Positions 42,119 to 51,128 are shown, counted from the first letter of the stretch. The stretch is DNA of 64,000 bases from B10-G9 sp964627755 (GCA_964627755.1 CAZVIH010000076.1:41400-105399); one strand, 5' to 3'. The notes: generated by a model from the letters alone, not told the origin. Translations and numbers: made by a program.

Positions 42119-43348
42119 ATGTTTAAATTTGATCTTTCCATTCCTAAAGAAGGCCGGGAGCGAGCCTGGTGGATCTGGATCGGTGTCCTGGGGCTGATGC
42201 TGGCTGTTGGATTATTTGGTGCCATCCGGGTCTTGGTTAAGGGTCTGCACGTGACTGGTTTATCTGACCAGGTCCCCTGGGGGCTGTGGATTACCCAGGA
42301 CCTGAGTTCAATCGCAACAGGTGCTGGTGCTTTTACTTTCTCGGCAATTGTCTACCTGTTCAGAATCAAAAAATACCAGCCCATCGCCCGGGCCGCTGTT
42401 TTTGTGGGTTTCCTTGGTTATTCATCCGCGATGCTTGCCCTGGCCATGGATATCGGTCGACCAGACCGGTTCTGGCATCCCCTGGTTTATTGGAATGTTC
42501 ACTCAGTTTTATGGGAGATCACCTGGTGTGTAATCCTTTATTCCATTGTGCTTGTGCTGGAATTTATACCGATCTTACTTGAAGGCAAATATTTTGACCG
42601 CTGGCCAAAACTTCGCAAGTATGGAGATTTAATCCACAAGGCATCACCCGTATTTGCCGCTATCGGGTTGGCATTATCCCTGCTCCACCAATCATCCCTG
42701 GGTGCTACTTACGGTGTGTTATCGGGACGGGCTATCTGGTATAAACCTTCCTTGCCGGTTATGTTCATTCTCTCTGCTGTTGCAGGGGGGATATCCATGA
42801 CACTGTTATTGACCATTCTGGTTGGCAAGCTGAATCGCCGGCAAATTATCAAACGTGAACTGCAATATGATATCTCCCGCATCGCCGGTTATGCCCTGCT
42901 CGCTTACCTGTATTTAAAGATCTGGGATTGGGCTGCAACATCATATTACAGCTCATCTCCCGGTACAACCGAAGCTCTGGCTTTATTACAGTCAACCACG
43001 CCCTATACAAAAACCTTCTGGTGGATTGAGATCGTGCTGGGAGGTATAGTCCCGGCCATGATACTTTTGAATGCCAACTTCAGGAAAAATGACCGCTATA
43101 CAATACTGGCGTTGGGAGCAATCATCGCAGGCGTGACTGTGAATCGCTGGAATGTTACCCTCTCTGGTCTGGTCGCTCCGCCTCGCTGGTCCCCGGGAGT
43201 TCTTGGTAATTTGATCTCTGCCTCTTATGTGCCCACTTGGAATGAAATTATCGTTTCAATCGGAATCATTGCCTATGCCCTGCTGGCTTTCAGTTTTGGC
43301 ATACGATATCTGCCAATCTACCCCAAAGACAAAGGTTCTGCCCATTAA
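42119..43348 (+). CDS. NrfD/HybB-type quinone-reactive membrane subunit
   Basis: Membrane protein of 409 residues with about ten helices, in the NrfD/DsrP/HybB group. Typical features are the glycine-tryptophan loop DQVPWGLWITQDLSSIATGAG near residue 50 and MDIGRPDRFWHPLVYWNVHS, which shape the quinone site. It starts immediately after the ferredoxin stop, so it is coupled. It would pass electrons between menaquinol and the Fe-S subunit. Confidence 0.87.
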   Translation: MFKFDLSIPKEGRERAWWIWIGVLGLMLAVGLFGAIRVLVKGLHVTGLSDQVPWGLWITQDLSSIATGAGAFTFSAIVYLFRIKKYQPIARAAVFVGFLGYSSAMLALAMDIGRPDRFWHPLVYWNVHSVLWEITWCVILYSIVLVLEFIPILLEGKYFDRWPKLRKYGDLIHKASPVFAAIGLALSLLHQSSLGATYGVLSGRAIWYKPSLPVMFILSAVAGGISMTLLLTILVGKLNRRQIIKRELQYDISRIAGYALLAYLYLKIWDWAATSYYSSSPGTTEALALLQSTTPYTKTFWWIEIVLGGIVPAMILLNANFRKNDRYTILALGAIIAGVTVNRWNVTLSGLVAPPRWSPGVLGNLISASYVPTWNEIIVSIGIIAYALLAFSFGIRYLPIYPKDKGSAH

Positions 43349-43372
43349 CCTGGCCCCAGATGGGATTTTAGA

Positions 43373-43415
43373 ATATAAACAAACGCTTCAAAAGTATTGA
43401 AGCGTTTGTTTATAT
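43373..43415 (+). terminator. Terminator of unit 2
   Basis: A perfect 19-bp inverted repeat (43373-43391 with 43397-43415; core AAACGCTTCAA) around a 5-nt loop, with A- and T-rich ends, so it could work in both directions. Confidence 0.85.
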
Positions 43416-43510
43416 CAGCCAGGATATAGCTTTCACCTAGACGTAATTTATTGATTTCTGATTAGAAAAATCAGGCCAGGAATCGGCAACCCATAATATT
43501 TTCTTTTGGA

Positions 43511-43516
43511 TATAAT
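43511..43516 (+). promoter_or_regulatory. -10 element of lysR 2
   Basis: A consensus TATAAT. The start would fall near 43523, leaving a leader of about 37 nt before the chosen ATG at 43560. Confidence 0.4.
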
Positions 43517-43559
43517 AATGATTACTAATAAATTATCAGATATGATCCTAGAGAATCCA

Positions 43560-44456
43560 ATGTTAGATGCTCACCAACTTAACATATTTCTTGTTGCCGC
43601 TGAAACTCTGAATTTCACCCAGGCTGCAGAAAGACTCCATATGAGTCAACCAAGCGTCAGCCAGCATATACGGTCCCTCGAAAAACACTTTGACGAAATG
43701 CTATTTATCAGACAGGGAAGATCCCTGATTCTTTCAGATGCAGGCCGGATATTGATACCAATGGCCCAGCAGTTTGTTAAGCAGAGCACCAGGATTAACG
43801 AAGCCATGTCCTCCCTGAAAGGGCACATCAAAGGCCTGATCAGTATCAGTTGCAACGCCCTCACAGGTAGATATACATTACCGGAATTCTTTTCCCAGTT
43901 CCATCAGAATTATCCAGAAGTGACCATCTCCTGCCGGACAGATGGATGCGGCTACCCGTTAGAATCTCTCCGAAATGGGGATATACATTTTTTATTCACA
44001 AATCTGGAATCCATGATTGAGCCCTGCTACCAAACCCAGCTGCTCCTGACAGATGAGATCATGTTAATCACCCCCAAGAATCATCCCTGGGCAAAACGTG
44101 AATATATCGAGGTTGAAGAGTTGCTTGAAGAAAAGTTTATCCTGCCCGCCGGAAATACTACAACCTACTTAAAAGTGAATGAGGCCCTGGCTGTCAAGAA
44201 TCTGTCGCTGTTACAGCTGGATTCGTTCCTGACACTGGATAATGCCGAAGCCATCGTTCTTTCTGTAAATAAAGGCCTGGGACTAAGTTTCAGCTCCACC
44301 ACTATTTCATCAACGATCAGCGAAACTGTCCCCGTTCCGATCAAAGATATCAAAATCAAACAGGGGTTGTACATCGTAAGGGATAAAACTCAATTGACTA
44401 CTGCAGCAAGAGATTCTTTCTGGGATTTCATAATAACAGCCAGCGCAGCCATCTAG
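43560..44456 (+). CDS. LysR-family regulator 2
   Basis: Regulator of 298 residues with the LysR helix-turn-helix (LNIFLVAAETLNFTQAAERL, MSQPSVSQHIRSLEKHF) and a substrate-binding domain. It is a distant paralogue of regulator 1. Three in-frame ATG codons exist; I chose 43560, since MLDAHQLNIF fits the family start and GAGAA precedes it. It lies between the NrfD operon and the octaheme reductase operon and could control either. Confidence 0.85.
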   Translation: MLDAHQLNIFLVAAETLNFTQAAERLHMSQPSVSQHIRSLEKHFDEMLFIRQGRSLILSDAGRILIPMAQQFVKQSTRINEAMSSLKGHIKGLISISCNALTGRYTLPEFFSQFHQNYPEVTISCRTDGCGYPLESLRNGDIHFLFTNLESMIEPCYQTQLLLTDEIMLITPKNHPWAKREYIEVEELLEEKFILPAGNTTTYLKVNEALAVKNLSLLQLDSFLTLDNAEAIVLSVNKGLGLSFSSTTISSTISETVPVPIKDIKIKQGLYIVRDKTQLTTAARDSFWDFIITASAAI

Positions 44457-44599
44457 GAAAAAGCGGAAACCGGTTTATATATTAAACCCAGGGCAATTTG
44501 CATCTAGCTCAGCTCTGTAATTCATCATCCCCCCACCGATCACTTAAGGTCTCATCGATATTTTCCATCTCGCATACTGTAACATGGCTTCTGTTAGTG

Positions 44600-44615
44600 T
44601 GTGACATTTGTCACT
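44600..44615 (+). promoter_or_regulatory. Crp-type dyad, unit 3
   Basis: TGTGA, 6 bp, TCACT; the core GTGACATTTGTCAC is a perfect palindrome. Centre 44607.5 lies 29.5 bp before the -10, or -41.5 from the predicted start, the classical class II position. Confidence 0.6.
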
Positions 44616-44636
44616 ATCTCGATCTAACCCAGCTGT

Positions 44637-44642
44637 TATAAT
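44637..44642 (+). promoter_or_regulatory. -10 element, unit 3
   Basis: A consensus TATAAT without a -35, as expected for an activator-dependent promoter. Start predicted near 44649. Confidence 0.55.
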
Positions 44643-44662
44643 CTTCACAAACTTATATACCC

Positions 44663-44674
44663 ATATGTACATAT
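44663..44674 (+). promoter_or_regulatory. Palindrome, possible ArsR operator
   Basis: ATATGTACATAT is a perfect 12-bp palindrome ending directly before the arsR 2 ATG, at about +15 to +26. A bound repressor would block the promoter-proximal transcript. Confidence 0.45.
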
Positions 44675-45028
44675 ATGTCTATAAACAATAATTCCCTTGC
44701 GCAGGAAATCAATCAATTACATGCCAGGATCTGTTCAGCAATTTCAGAACCTAATCGTATATTATTAATATATGCTGTTGCTGAAAAACCCCAAAATGTA
44801 AATAATTTGGCGGAAATCGTAGGTATCAGTCAATCTGCGGCTTCACGCCATCTCAAAGTCCTCCGTGAGCGAGGATTGATCCAGGCCCAGCGTGATGGCG
44901 CCCAGGTGATCTATTCCCTGACAGATGAACGTTTTATTCTAGCCCTGGATTTACTTCGCGAGGTTATGCTGGACCAGTTATCACAACAAGCCAATCTGAT
45001 TAAACAAAATCAATCCAATGAGAGGTAG
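44675..45028 (+). CDS. ArsR-family transcriptional regulator 2
   Basis: Winged-helix repressor of 117 residues. Helix-turn-helix region: NVNNLAEIVGISQSAASRHLKVLRERG. It has one cysteine (Cys20, in HARICSAIS), so the three-cysteine pattern of regulator 1 is not shared and a metal site is not evident. First gene of the octaheme reductase operon, 3 bp before it, hence a likely autoregulator of that unit. No good Shine-Dalgarno; the palindrome occupies the region before the ATG. Confidence 0.82.
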   Translation: MSINNNSLAQEINQLHARICSAISEPNRILLIYAVAEKPQNVNNLAEIVGISQSAASRHLKVLRERGLIQAQRDGAQVIYSLTDERFILALDLLREVMLDQLSQQANLIKQNQSNER

Positions 45029-45031
45029 TCT

Positions 45032-46483
45032 ATGAAACAATCCAAATTCAGCTGGATATTTGGTGCCGTTTTTGTCCTTTTTATCATTGTGATCCCAATT
45101 GTGATCTTTTTCCCCCGGGGAGAAAAATCGATCAGTTCCGATCCATGGGAGAACGTGCCCCTGAAAGTCCCTCACACCGATCACTCTGCAATTGTGACAG
45201 GACCATTTGAAAACGGCCCAGATGTTACCAGAGCATGTCTGGAATGCCATGAAGATGCAGCCCAACAGGTCATGGCGACAGTCCATTGGACCTGGGAAAG
45301 TAAACCATACCAGATCGAAGGCAGAAATAGCACAGTCACTGTTGGAAAAAAGAATTCCATCAATAACTTCTGCATCGGTATTCAGGGCAACTGGCCCAGC
45401 TGTACTTCCTGTCATGCAGGTTATGGTTGGGAAGACGCCAATTTTGATTTCAACGATGAAGAGCTAGTGGACTGCCTTGCTTGTCACGATAATACCGGCA
45501 CTTATGTGAAAGGACTAGCCGGTATTCCAGTTGAGGGAGTGAACTTATTGGAAGTCGCCCAGAGTGTCGCCGCTCCAACCCGGGAAAACTGCGGCAGCTG
45601 TCATTTTAATGGCGGCGGTGGCAACGCTGTAAAACATGGTGATCTAGATGAAACCCTCTATTTCCCGCCATCCAACGTGGATATTCATATGGGTGAACAT
45701 GATTTTTTGTGCACAGACTGCCACCAGACAGAAAATCACAATATCATGGGCCGGTCTATCTCAGTCAGTCTGGATGATGAGAACCAAACCTACTGCACAG
45801 ATTGCCATACCGAAGATCTTCATGATGATGACCGCATCAATACCCATATTGACTCGGTTGCTTGCCAAACCTGCCATATTCCAAACGCGGCCACCCGCGA
45901 TGCAACCAAGATGTACTGGGATTGGTCCACAGCTGGCAGTGACGAGATCGAAGAAAGTGTTCACACTTATCTTAAGATCAAGGGCAGTTTTGTATATGAA
46001 GGCAATTTCACACCAACTTATATGTGGTACAACGGTGGTGTAGCCGAACGCTATATCCTAGGAGATAGGATCAATCCGGATGAACTCGTTCATATCAACT
46101 TGCCCGCAGGTGATATCACAGACAATTCTGCCAAAGTTTTTCCTTTCAAAGTGCACGTCGCAAAACAACCATACGATACAGTAAATAACATACTTCTTCA
46201 GCCTAAGACTGCTGGCGAGGGAGGTTTCTGGACCGAATTCGATTGGGGTTTGGCCCTCAAGCTAGGTGCAGATATCACCGGCCTGGATTACAGCGGTCAA
46301 TATGGATTCACTGAAACAGATATGTATTGGCCAACCACTCACATGGTCACCGCGGCTTCAGAAGCGTTGACCTGCGACCAATGCCATGGTCCCGATGGCA
46401 GGATGGATTGGGAATCGTTAGGCTATTACGGTGACCCGATCGAATGGGGCGGCCGTTTCCAGTCCAATAGTTATCAACCATAA
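45032..46483 (+). CDS. otr: Octaheme cytochrome c, tetrathionate reductase family
   Basis: Multiheme reductase of 483 residues, N-terminally anchored (helix about 8-27) and facing outward. Eight CxxCH sites are present: CLECH (69), CTSCH (124), CLACH (148), CGSCH (187), then CTDCH, CTDCH, CQTCH and CDQCH. Family marks of OTR are VTRACLECHEDAAQQVM, KKNSINNFCIG with a candidate lysine heme ligand (Lys106 or Lys107), SCTSCHAGYGW, and GGGGNAVKHGDLD. The Shewanella enzyme reduces tetrathionate and also nitrite and hydroxylamine, so the true substrate is open. Neighbouring YeeE and rhodanese genes favour sulfur. Confidence 0.9.
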   Translation: MKQSKFSWIFGAVFVLFIIVIPIVIFFPRGEKSISSDPWENVPLKVPHTDHSAIVTGPFENGPDVTRACLECHEDAAQQVMATVHWTWESKPYQIEGRNSTVTVGKKNSINNFCIGIQGNWPSCTSCHAGYGWEDANFDFNDEELVDCLACHDNTGTYVKGLAGIPVEGVNLLEVAQSVAAPTRENCGSCHFNGGGGNAVKHGDLDETLYFPPSNVDIHMGEHDFLCTDCHQTENHNIMGRSISVSLDDENQTYCTDCHTEDLHDDDRINTHIDSVACQTCHIPNAATRDATKMYWDWSTAGSDEIEESVHTYLKIKGSFVYEGNFTPTYMWYNGGVAERYILGDRINPDELVHINLPAGDITDNSAKVFPFKVHVAKQPYDTVNNILLQPKTAGEGGFWTEFDWGLALKLGADITGLDYSGQYGFTETDMYWPTTHMVTAASEALTCDQCHGPDGRMDWESLGYYGDPIEWGGRFQSNSYQP

Positions 46484-46499
46484 AAAGGATGCAGTTGAT

Positions 46500-49232
46500 A
46501 TGGGCAATCAAATAACACGACTCAACAAATATACTAAATTGCTCCTCATAACAGCAATTTCCTTCCTGATCGTCCTAGGTACAGTCTTTCTGACCCGGGT
46601 AGTAGTTTGGGCCAGCCCGGGACAGGAAAAAAACGAACAGGCCTCTCCCCTGCATCCCTCCTTCCCGTTCCTTGACGAGGATGGGAATAATGTCCTGGAA
46701 ACTGGCAACCCAATTTCCACCATGAATACCTGCGGGGCCTGCCACGATTCGAGTTTTATCGCTGACCACAGTTACCACGTCAGCGTTGGATTAAATGATC
46801 TAACTCAACCTGGAGGAACCGTTACTCAAAGGCCCTGGGATATCTCCCCGGGCGTGTTTGGTTCCTGGAATTCAATTGAGTACCGTTATCTTTCTCCTCA
46901 AGGTGATGATCGTATAGATCTGACCACACCAGCTTGGATCCAGCTCTACGGATTGCGCCACGTTGGGGGCGGTCCAGCTATGTATGCTAAAAATGGAGAC
47001 TATCTGGTTGACCTTCCCTACAGCAGCACAAGCTTGGAAACTAATATCGTTAATTCAGAAACCGGTAAACTGGAACGCTGGGATTGGAACGAATCTGGCG
47101 TGGTTGAGATGAACTGCTTCCTGTGCCATACCCCAAGCCCCGATAATAATGCCCGGGCAGACGCTTTGCAGAGCGGAAATTTCAGATGGGTCAATACATC
47201 TACCCTGATCGGATCAGGTATTGTTTCCATGAGCGATAATTCCTACATCTGGAATGAAAGTATGTTTGACGAAAATATGGAAATCCTTCCGGAAGCGATC
47301 CAGATCCAGGACCCGACCAACAACAACTGCGGAGCCTGCCACGGCCTGGTGCATGATAATGTTGAAGATCCCCTGGTTACGTTGGGCTGTGCCCCGGAAC
47401 GTTGGAGCACGATCACTACTGGACAGATCATCTCACCTCAAAAGATGTCCGATTCGGGCATGAATCTGGCCGATAAAGAGAGCCTTAATCGTTCCTGGGA
47501 TGTTCACGCAGAACGTTTGTTGAATTGTGTGGATTGCCACTACTCGATTAATAACCCGCTGTACTACCAGGAATCGGAAACCAGCAAACCGGATCACCTG
47601 GTGTTCGATCCCCGCCGGGTAGAGATCGGAGAATATCTGGAAAAGCCCCTGCACCAATTTGCGCGGGGCAACAGCGCTCAAAGCAACGTAGCTCCTGAAC
47701 TCAATGACACCATGAGGACTTGTGAGTCCTGCCATGATGCATACAGCACACATGATTGGCTGCCATACTTAGAGAGCCACCTCGAGGTTCTAAGCTGCGA
47801 ATCCTGCCACATTCCCCAGATGTATTCATCAGGCAACCAGGTCCATGACTGGACAGTGCTGTTACCCGGTGACCTTCCCCGGCGGGAATGCCGTGGATCT
47901 GAAGGTGATGTAAATACCATGGATTCCCTGCTGGTCGGTTTTGAACCAGTGTTAATCCCCAGCCCCGATATCGACGGTAATCTGCGTTTAGCCCCCCATA
48001 ATATGATCACAACCTGGTTCTGGGTCTATGGAGATCCTCCCCGCCCGGTGATCCTGGCAGATCTGCAGGCCGCCTATTATGAAAATGGCGACTACCACCC
48101 AGGAATCATCCTGCGATTCGATAAGAACAAGGATGGAGAAATATCCGCTGATGAGATGCTGATCGATTCCCAGGCCAAAGAAGATTTTGTGCGAGACCGA
48201 TTGAGCTTGCTTGGGCTCTCCAACCCTCGGATTACGGGAGAGATCCAGCCCTACAGCATTAATCACGATGTTGCCAGCGCAGATTGGGCTCTTGATGACT
48301 GTACGGCCTGCCATGGAGACGATTCCCGGATCACACAACCGATCAGGCTGGCGTCTGCCTCTCCGGGAGGTGTCCTTCCAGCTTTTGTATCAGGCACCGA
48401 AAGGAACCTGAATGGCGAAATCAAATTCAGCGAAAATGAGGAAATTTACTACTATCCAGCAGCTGCTGCCAAATCTCTGTATATTTTAGGCCACAACCGC
48501 TTGGCCTGGCTGGATTGGATCGGCCTGGGTCTCTGGGCTGTTGTTTTTCTGGGAGTAGTTACGCACGGCGGGCTGAGAATATATTACTCCTCCAAGAAAC
48601 CATCCTCAGAAAAATCCACCAAAAAGGTGTACATGTACGGCGCCTATGAACGAATGTGGCATTGGTTGCAAACCGCCGCAATTGTGATACTGCTGCTGAC
48701 CGGATTCGTAATACACAGGCCTGATTCCTTTGCATTTTTGAACTTCAAGAATATGGTTTTGGTCCATAATATCATAGCTACCATCCTGGCGGTCAATGCT
48801 TTCTTGGCCTTGTTCTATCACCTGGCTACCGGCGAGATCCAGCAGTATGTCCCTCGTCCGCGCGGGTTCTTTGACCGGACAATTGTCCAAATCAAGTATT
48901 ACCTGCTGGGCATTTTCAAAGGTGAACCTCACCCATTTGAAAAAACAACGGATAAAAAATTGAATCCTCTCCAGCAGATCACCTATTTTGGATTGCTGAA
49001 TGTGTTACTGCCTCTCCAGGGCATCACTGGCGCCCTGATGTGGGGATTGCAGCGCTGGCCTGATTTGGCGAATAGCCTGGGGGGATTACCAATCCTGGCT
49101 CCCTTCCATACTATTATTGCCTGGCTCTTTGGGGCTTTCCTGATCCTGCATGTTTACCTGACAACCACTGGTCACACCGCTGTTTCCAGCATGGAAGCAA
49201 TGATCACCGGGTGGGAGGATATCGAGAGCTAA
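46500..49232 (+). CDS. Heptaheme cytochrome c fused to cytochrome b561 domain
   Basis: Protein of 910 residues joining a periplasmic cytochrome to a quinol-reactive membrane module. Residues 1-38 are a signal or anchor. Seven CxxCH sites begin at residues 78, 206, 277, 343, 408, 433 and 601. A perfect EF-hand-like loop, DKNKDGEISADE, lies at 541-552 between hemes 6 and 7. After a helix at about 672-690, residues 715-910 form a four-helix b561 domain with ligand-type histidines (RMWHWLQ, LVHNII, ILHVYL). It probably oxidises menaquinol and passes electrons to the octaheme reductase encoded just before it. The start at 46500 replaces an upstream frame inside the previous gene. Confidence 0.85.
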   Translation: MGNQITRLNKYTKLLLITAISFLIVLGTVFLTRVVVWASPGQEKNEQASPLHPSFPFLDEDGNNVLETGNPISTMNTCGACHDSSFIADHSYHVSVGLNDLTQPGGTVTQRPWDISPGVFGSWNSIEYRYLSPQGDDRIDLTTPAWIQLYGLRHVGGGPAMYAKNGDYLVDLPYSSTSLETNIVNSETGKLERWDWNESGVVEMNCFLCHTPSPDNNARADALQSGNFRWVNTSTLIGSGIVSMSDNSYIWNESMFDENMEILPEAIQIQDPTNNNCGACHGLVHDNVEDPLVTLGCAPERWSTITTGQIISPQKMSDSGMNLADKESLNRSWDVHAERLLNCVDCHYSINNPLYYQESETSKPDHLVFDPRRVEIGEYLEKPLHQFARGNSAQSNVAPELNDTMRTCESCHDAYSTHDWLPYLESHLEVLSCESCHIPQMYSSGNQVHDWTVLLPGDLPRRECRGSEGDVNTMDSLLVGFEPVLIPSPDIDGNLRLAPHNMITTWFWVYGDPPRPVILADLQAAYYENGDYHPGIILRFDKNKDGEISADEMLIDSQAKEDFVRDRLSLLGLSNPRITGEIQPYSINHDVASADWALDDCTACHGDDSRITQPIRLASASPGGVLPAFVSGTERNLNGEIKFSENEEIYYYPAAAAKSLYILGHNRLAWLDWIGLGLWAVVFLGVVTHGGLRIYYSSKKPSSEKSTKKVYMYGAYERMWHWLQTAAIVILLLTGFVIHRPDSFAFLNFKNMVLVHNIIATILAVNAFLALFYHLATGEIQQYVPRPRGFFDRTIVQIKYYLLGIFKGEPHPFEKTTDKKLNPLQQITYFGLLNVLLPLQGITGALMWGLQRWPDLANSLGGLPILAPFHTIIAWLFGAFLILHVYLTTTGHTAVSSMEAMITGWEDIES

Positions 49233-49306
49233 GATCGATCAGTAGAAGATTAAGAAAGAGATATTGCGACTGACAAATAAGTCCGTCTAGAAAAGAGAGA
49301 AATCTT

Positions 49307-49876
49307 ATGACAGAAAATAAGAATCTAGAAAAGAAGAAATTTCGTTTGAAGGACCTGTTTACCCGGCCTTCCAAGCCCTATGCAAATCCTTATCTGGGAG
49401 GTGTTCTATTAGGCATGGTTCTATTTACCTCCTATTTCATCACCGGGAACGGATTGGGAGCCTCCGGAGGACTGAGCCGCATCGCTGCCTTTGTCGAAGA
49501 CCTCATCGCTCCCGGCCATGTCGACCAGGTCCCCTATCTGATCAATATGGCTGGCGGTCAGCTTAATCCGCTCGATAGCTGGATTGTGCTCGTTACCGCC
49601 GGTGTTTTGATAGGCGGATTTACTTCCGGTGTGATCCATGGTCGCACTAAATTCGAAACCAACAAGGGCCCAAATATTTCCAATCAGACCCGCTGGTTAT
49701 TCGCTTTTCTGGGTGGGATATTGTTCACCTATGGCGCCCGCTTAGCTCGCGGATGCACTTCGGGGCAAGCCCTATCCGGAGGGGCAACACTTTCCGCCGG
49801 CAGCTGGGTGGTAATGTTTTCTATCTTTGGCGGTGCCTATGCACTGGCCTATTTCGTCCGCAGGTTGTGGAACTAA
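49307..49876 (+). CDS. YeeE/YedE sulfur transporter, half 1
   Basis: Membrane protein of 189 residues with about four helices. The motif ARLARGCTSGQALSGGATLS is the signature of the YeeE/YedE (TsuA) family, whose conserved cysteines pass thiosulfate through the membrane by S-S hydrogen bonds. Full TsuA is about 330-350 residues; this chain is one half, and the next gene encodes the other. Good AGAGAG Shine-Dalgarno. Confidence 0.85.
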   Translation: MTENKNLEKKKFRLKDLFTRPSKPYANPYLGGVLLGMVLFTSYFITGNGLGASGGLSRIAAFVEDLIAPGHVDQVPYLINMAGGQLNPLDSWIVLVTAGVLIGGFTSGVIHGRTKFETNKGPNISNQTRWLFAFLGGILFTYGARLARGCTSGQALSGGATLSAGSWVVMFSIFGGAYALAYFVRRLWN

Positions 49877-49888
49877 AAGGAGATTATG

Positions 49889-51124
49889 ATGATACCCTTT
49901 CCTCTACACTTAGAATCTCTACTTAGTAAACCCCTAACTTACCTGGTCTTTCTGCTGATAGGTTTCCTATTTGGGTACGTATTGGAGATCTCTGGTTTTA
50001 ATCACTCACCCAGCCTGGCATCCCAGTTCTACTTCAAAGACTTGCGTGTGTTCAAGGTTTTCTTCACAGCGATCGTCGTAGGTATGCTGCTGCTATTCCT
50101 AAGCTCTGCAGTTGGCCTTCTGGATTACAACCTGATCTGGGTTAATCCCACCTATCTCTGGTCTGGCATCGTCGGTGGATTAATTATGGGCTTTGGATTT
50201 ATCCTGGGAGGTTTCTGTCCCGGTACTTCACTGGTAGCATTAGCAACACTTAAGATTGACGGAATCTTCTTTGTGCTGGGCGGCCTGGTTGGTGTTTTTC
50301 TGTTTGGCGAGACAGTCGATTCTTACAAGTTTTTCTTTAACGGCAGCTATTATGGAAGATTAACACTGATGGATGTTTTTAACCTGCCGGCCGGTATCGT
50401 TGTTATCCTGGTTACATTAATGGCTGTATTCATGCTCTGGGGTGGAGAACAACTTGAAAAGATCTACGGAAATAAGGATCCCAAAAAAGCACCCAGGGCG
50501 CGATATTATGGAGCTGGAGTTCTGGTTATCATAGCTGTGGGAATCGCAATTATCGGCCAGCCTACAACTGCTGACCGCTGGAACAACCTGGAATCAATCC
50601 GAGGTGATGACCTTAAGAACCGGGAAGTTTATATTCATCCAGGTGAACTGCTGGATACCTTCCACGACCATAAATTGAATCTAGTTATGATCGACGTCAG
50701 AAGTGAGGCCGACTTTAACCTTTTCCACATCCTCGATGCCGAGAATTTACTTCCCGAGGAAATTCAAGATTCGATCGATGAGTTCATTGCCTTGCCTGCC
50801 AATACAGTGATCGTGTTGATGAGTAATGACGAAGTTACCTCTACCGAAGTTTGGAAGATAATGACCGCCCAGGCAGTACCGAATGTCTATATCCTCAGCG
50901 GTGGCATCAATAATTGGCTGGACACATTCTCAACTTCTGTCGAAGATGTTGTATGTGGAGATAGGATCCAGGCCGGAGAAGAAGAATTACATTATGAATT
51001 TGACGCCGCGTTAGGTTCGAATTGCCCGGCTGCCTATCCCGATCATGATGAATATAATCTCGAATATGAAAAGAAGATCAAATTGGATCTGAAACGCGCC
51101 CCGGTTGGCGGCGGCTGCGGATAA
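49889..51124 (+). CDS. YeeE/YedE half 2 fused to a cysteine-less rhodanese domain
   Basis: Protein of 411 residues. The membrane part (about 1-235) has the second YeeE motif GFILGGFCPGTSLVALA. Residues about 245-350 form a rhodanese domain (MIDVRSEADFNLFHI, then VYILSGGINNWLDTF), but the active-site loop reads VLMSNDEVTS, with no cysteine. A C-terminal tail adds three cysteines, in VVCGDR, SNCPAA and the last residues VGGGCG. The rhodanese may bind but not transfer sulfur, with the flexible GGGCG end as thiol. AAAGGAG favours the ATG at 49889 over 49886. Last gene of unit 3. Confidence 0.83.
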   Translation: MIPFPLHLESLLSKPLTYLVFLLIGFLFGYVLEISGFNHSPSLASQFYFKDLRVFKVFFTAIVVGMLLLFLSSAVGLLDYNLIWVNPTYLWSGIVGGLIMGFGFILGGFCPGTSLVALATLKIDGIFFVLGGLVGVFLFGETVDSYKFFFNGSYYGRLTLMDVFNLPAGIVVILVTLMAVFMLWGGEQLEKIYGNKDPKKAPRARYYGAGVLVIIAVGIAIIGQPTTADRWNNLESIRGDDLKNREVYIHPGELLDTFHDHKLNLVMIDVRSEADFNLFHILDAENLLPEEIQDSIDEFIALPANTVIVLMSNDEVTSTEVWKIMTAQAVPNVYILSGGINNWLDTFSTSVEDVVCGDRIQAGEEELHYEFDAALGSNCPAAYPDHDEYNLEYEKKIKLDLKRAPVGGGCG

Positions 51125-51128
51125 AATC

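Noticed and set aside
43440..43520. LysR binding box before lysR 2
   Set aside because: Several T-N11-A patterns can be drawn in this AT-rich stretch, none better than chance.
45032..46483. Octaheme protein as a pentaheme nitrite reductase (NrfA) or hydroxylamine oxidoreductase
   Set aside because: Eight CxxCH sites and no CxxCK; the order and flanking motifs match the tetrathionate reductase family, and the HAO crosslink tyrosine region is not recognised.
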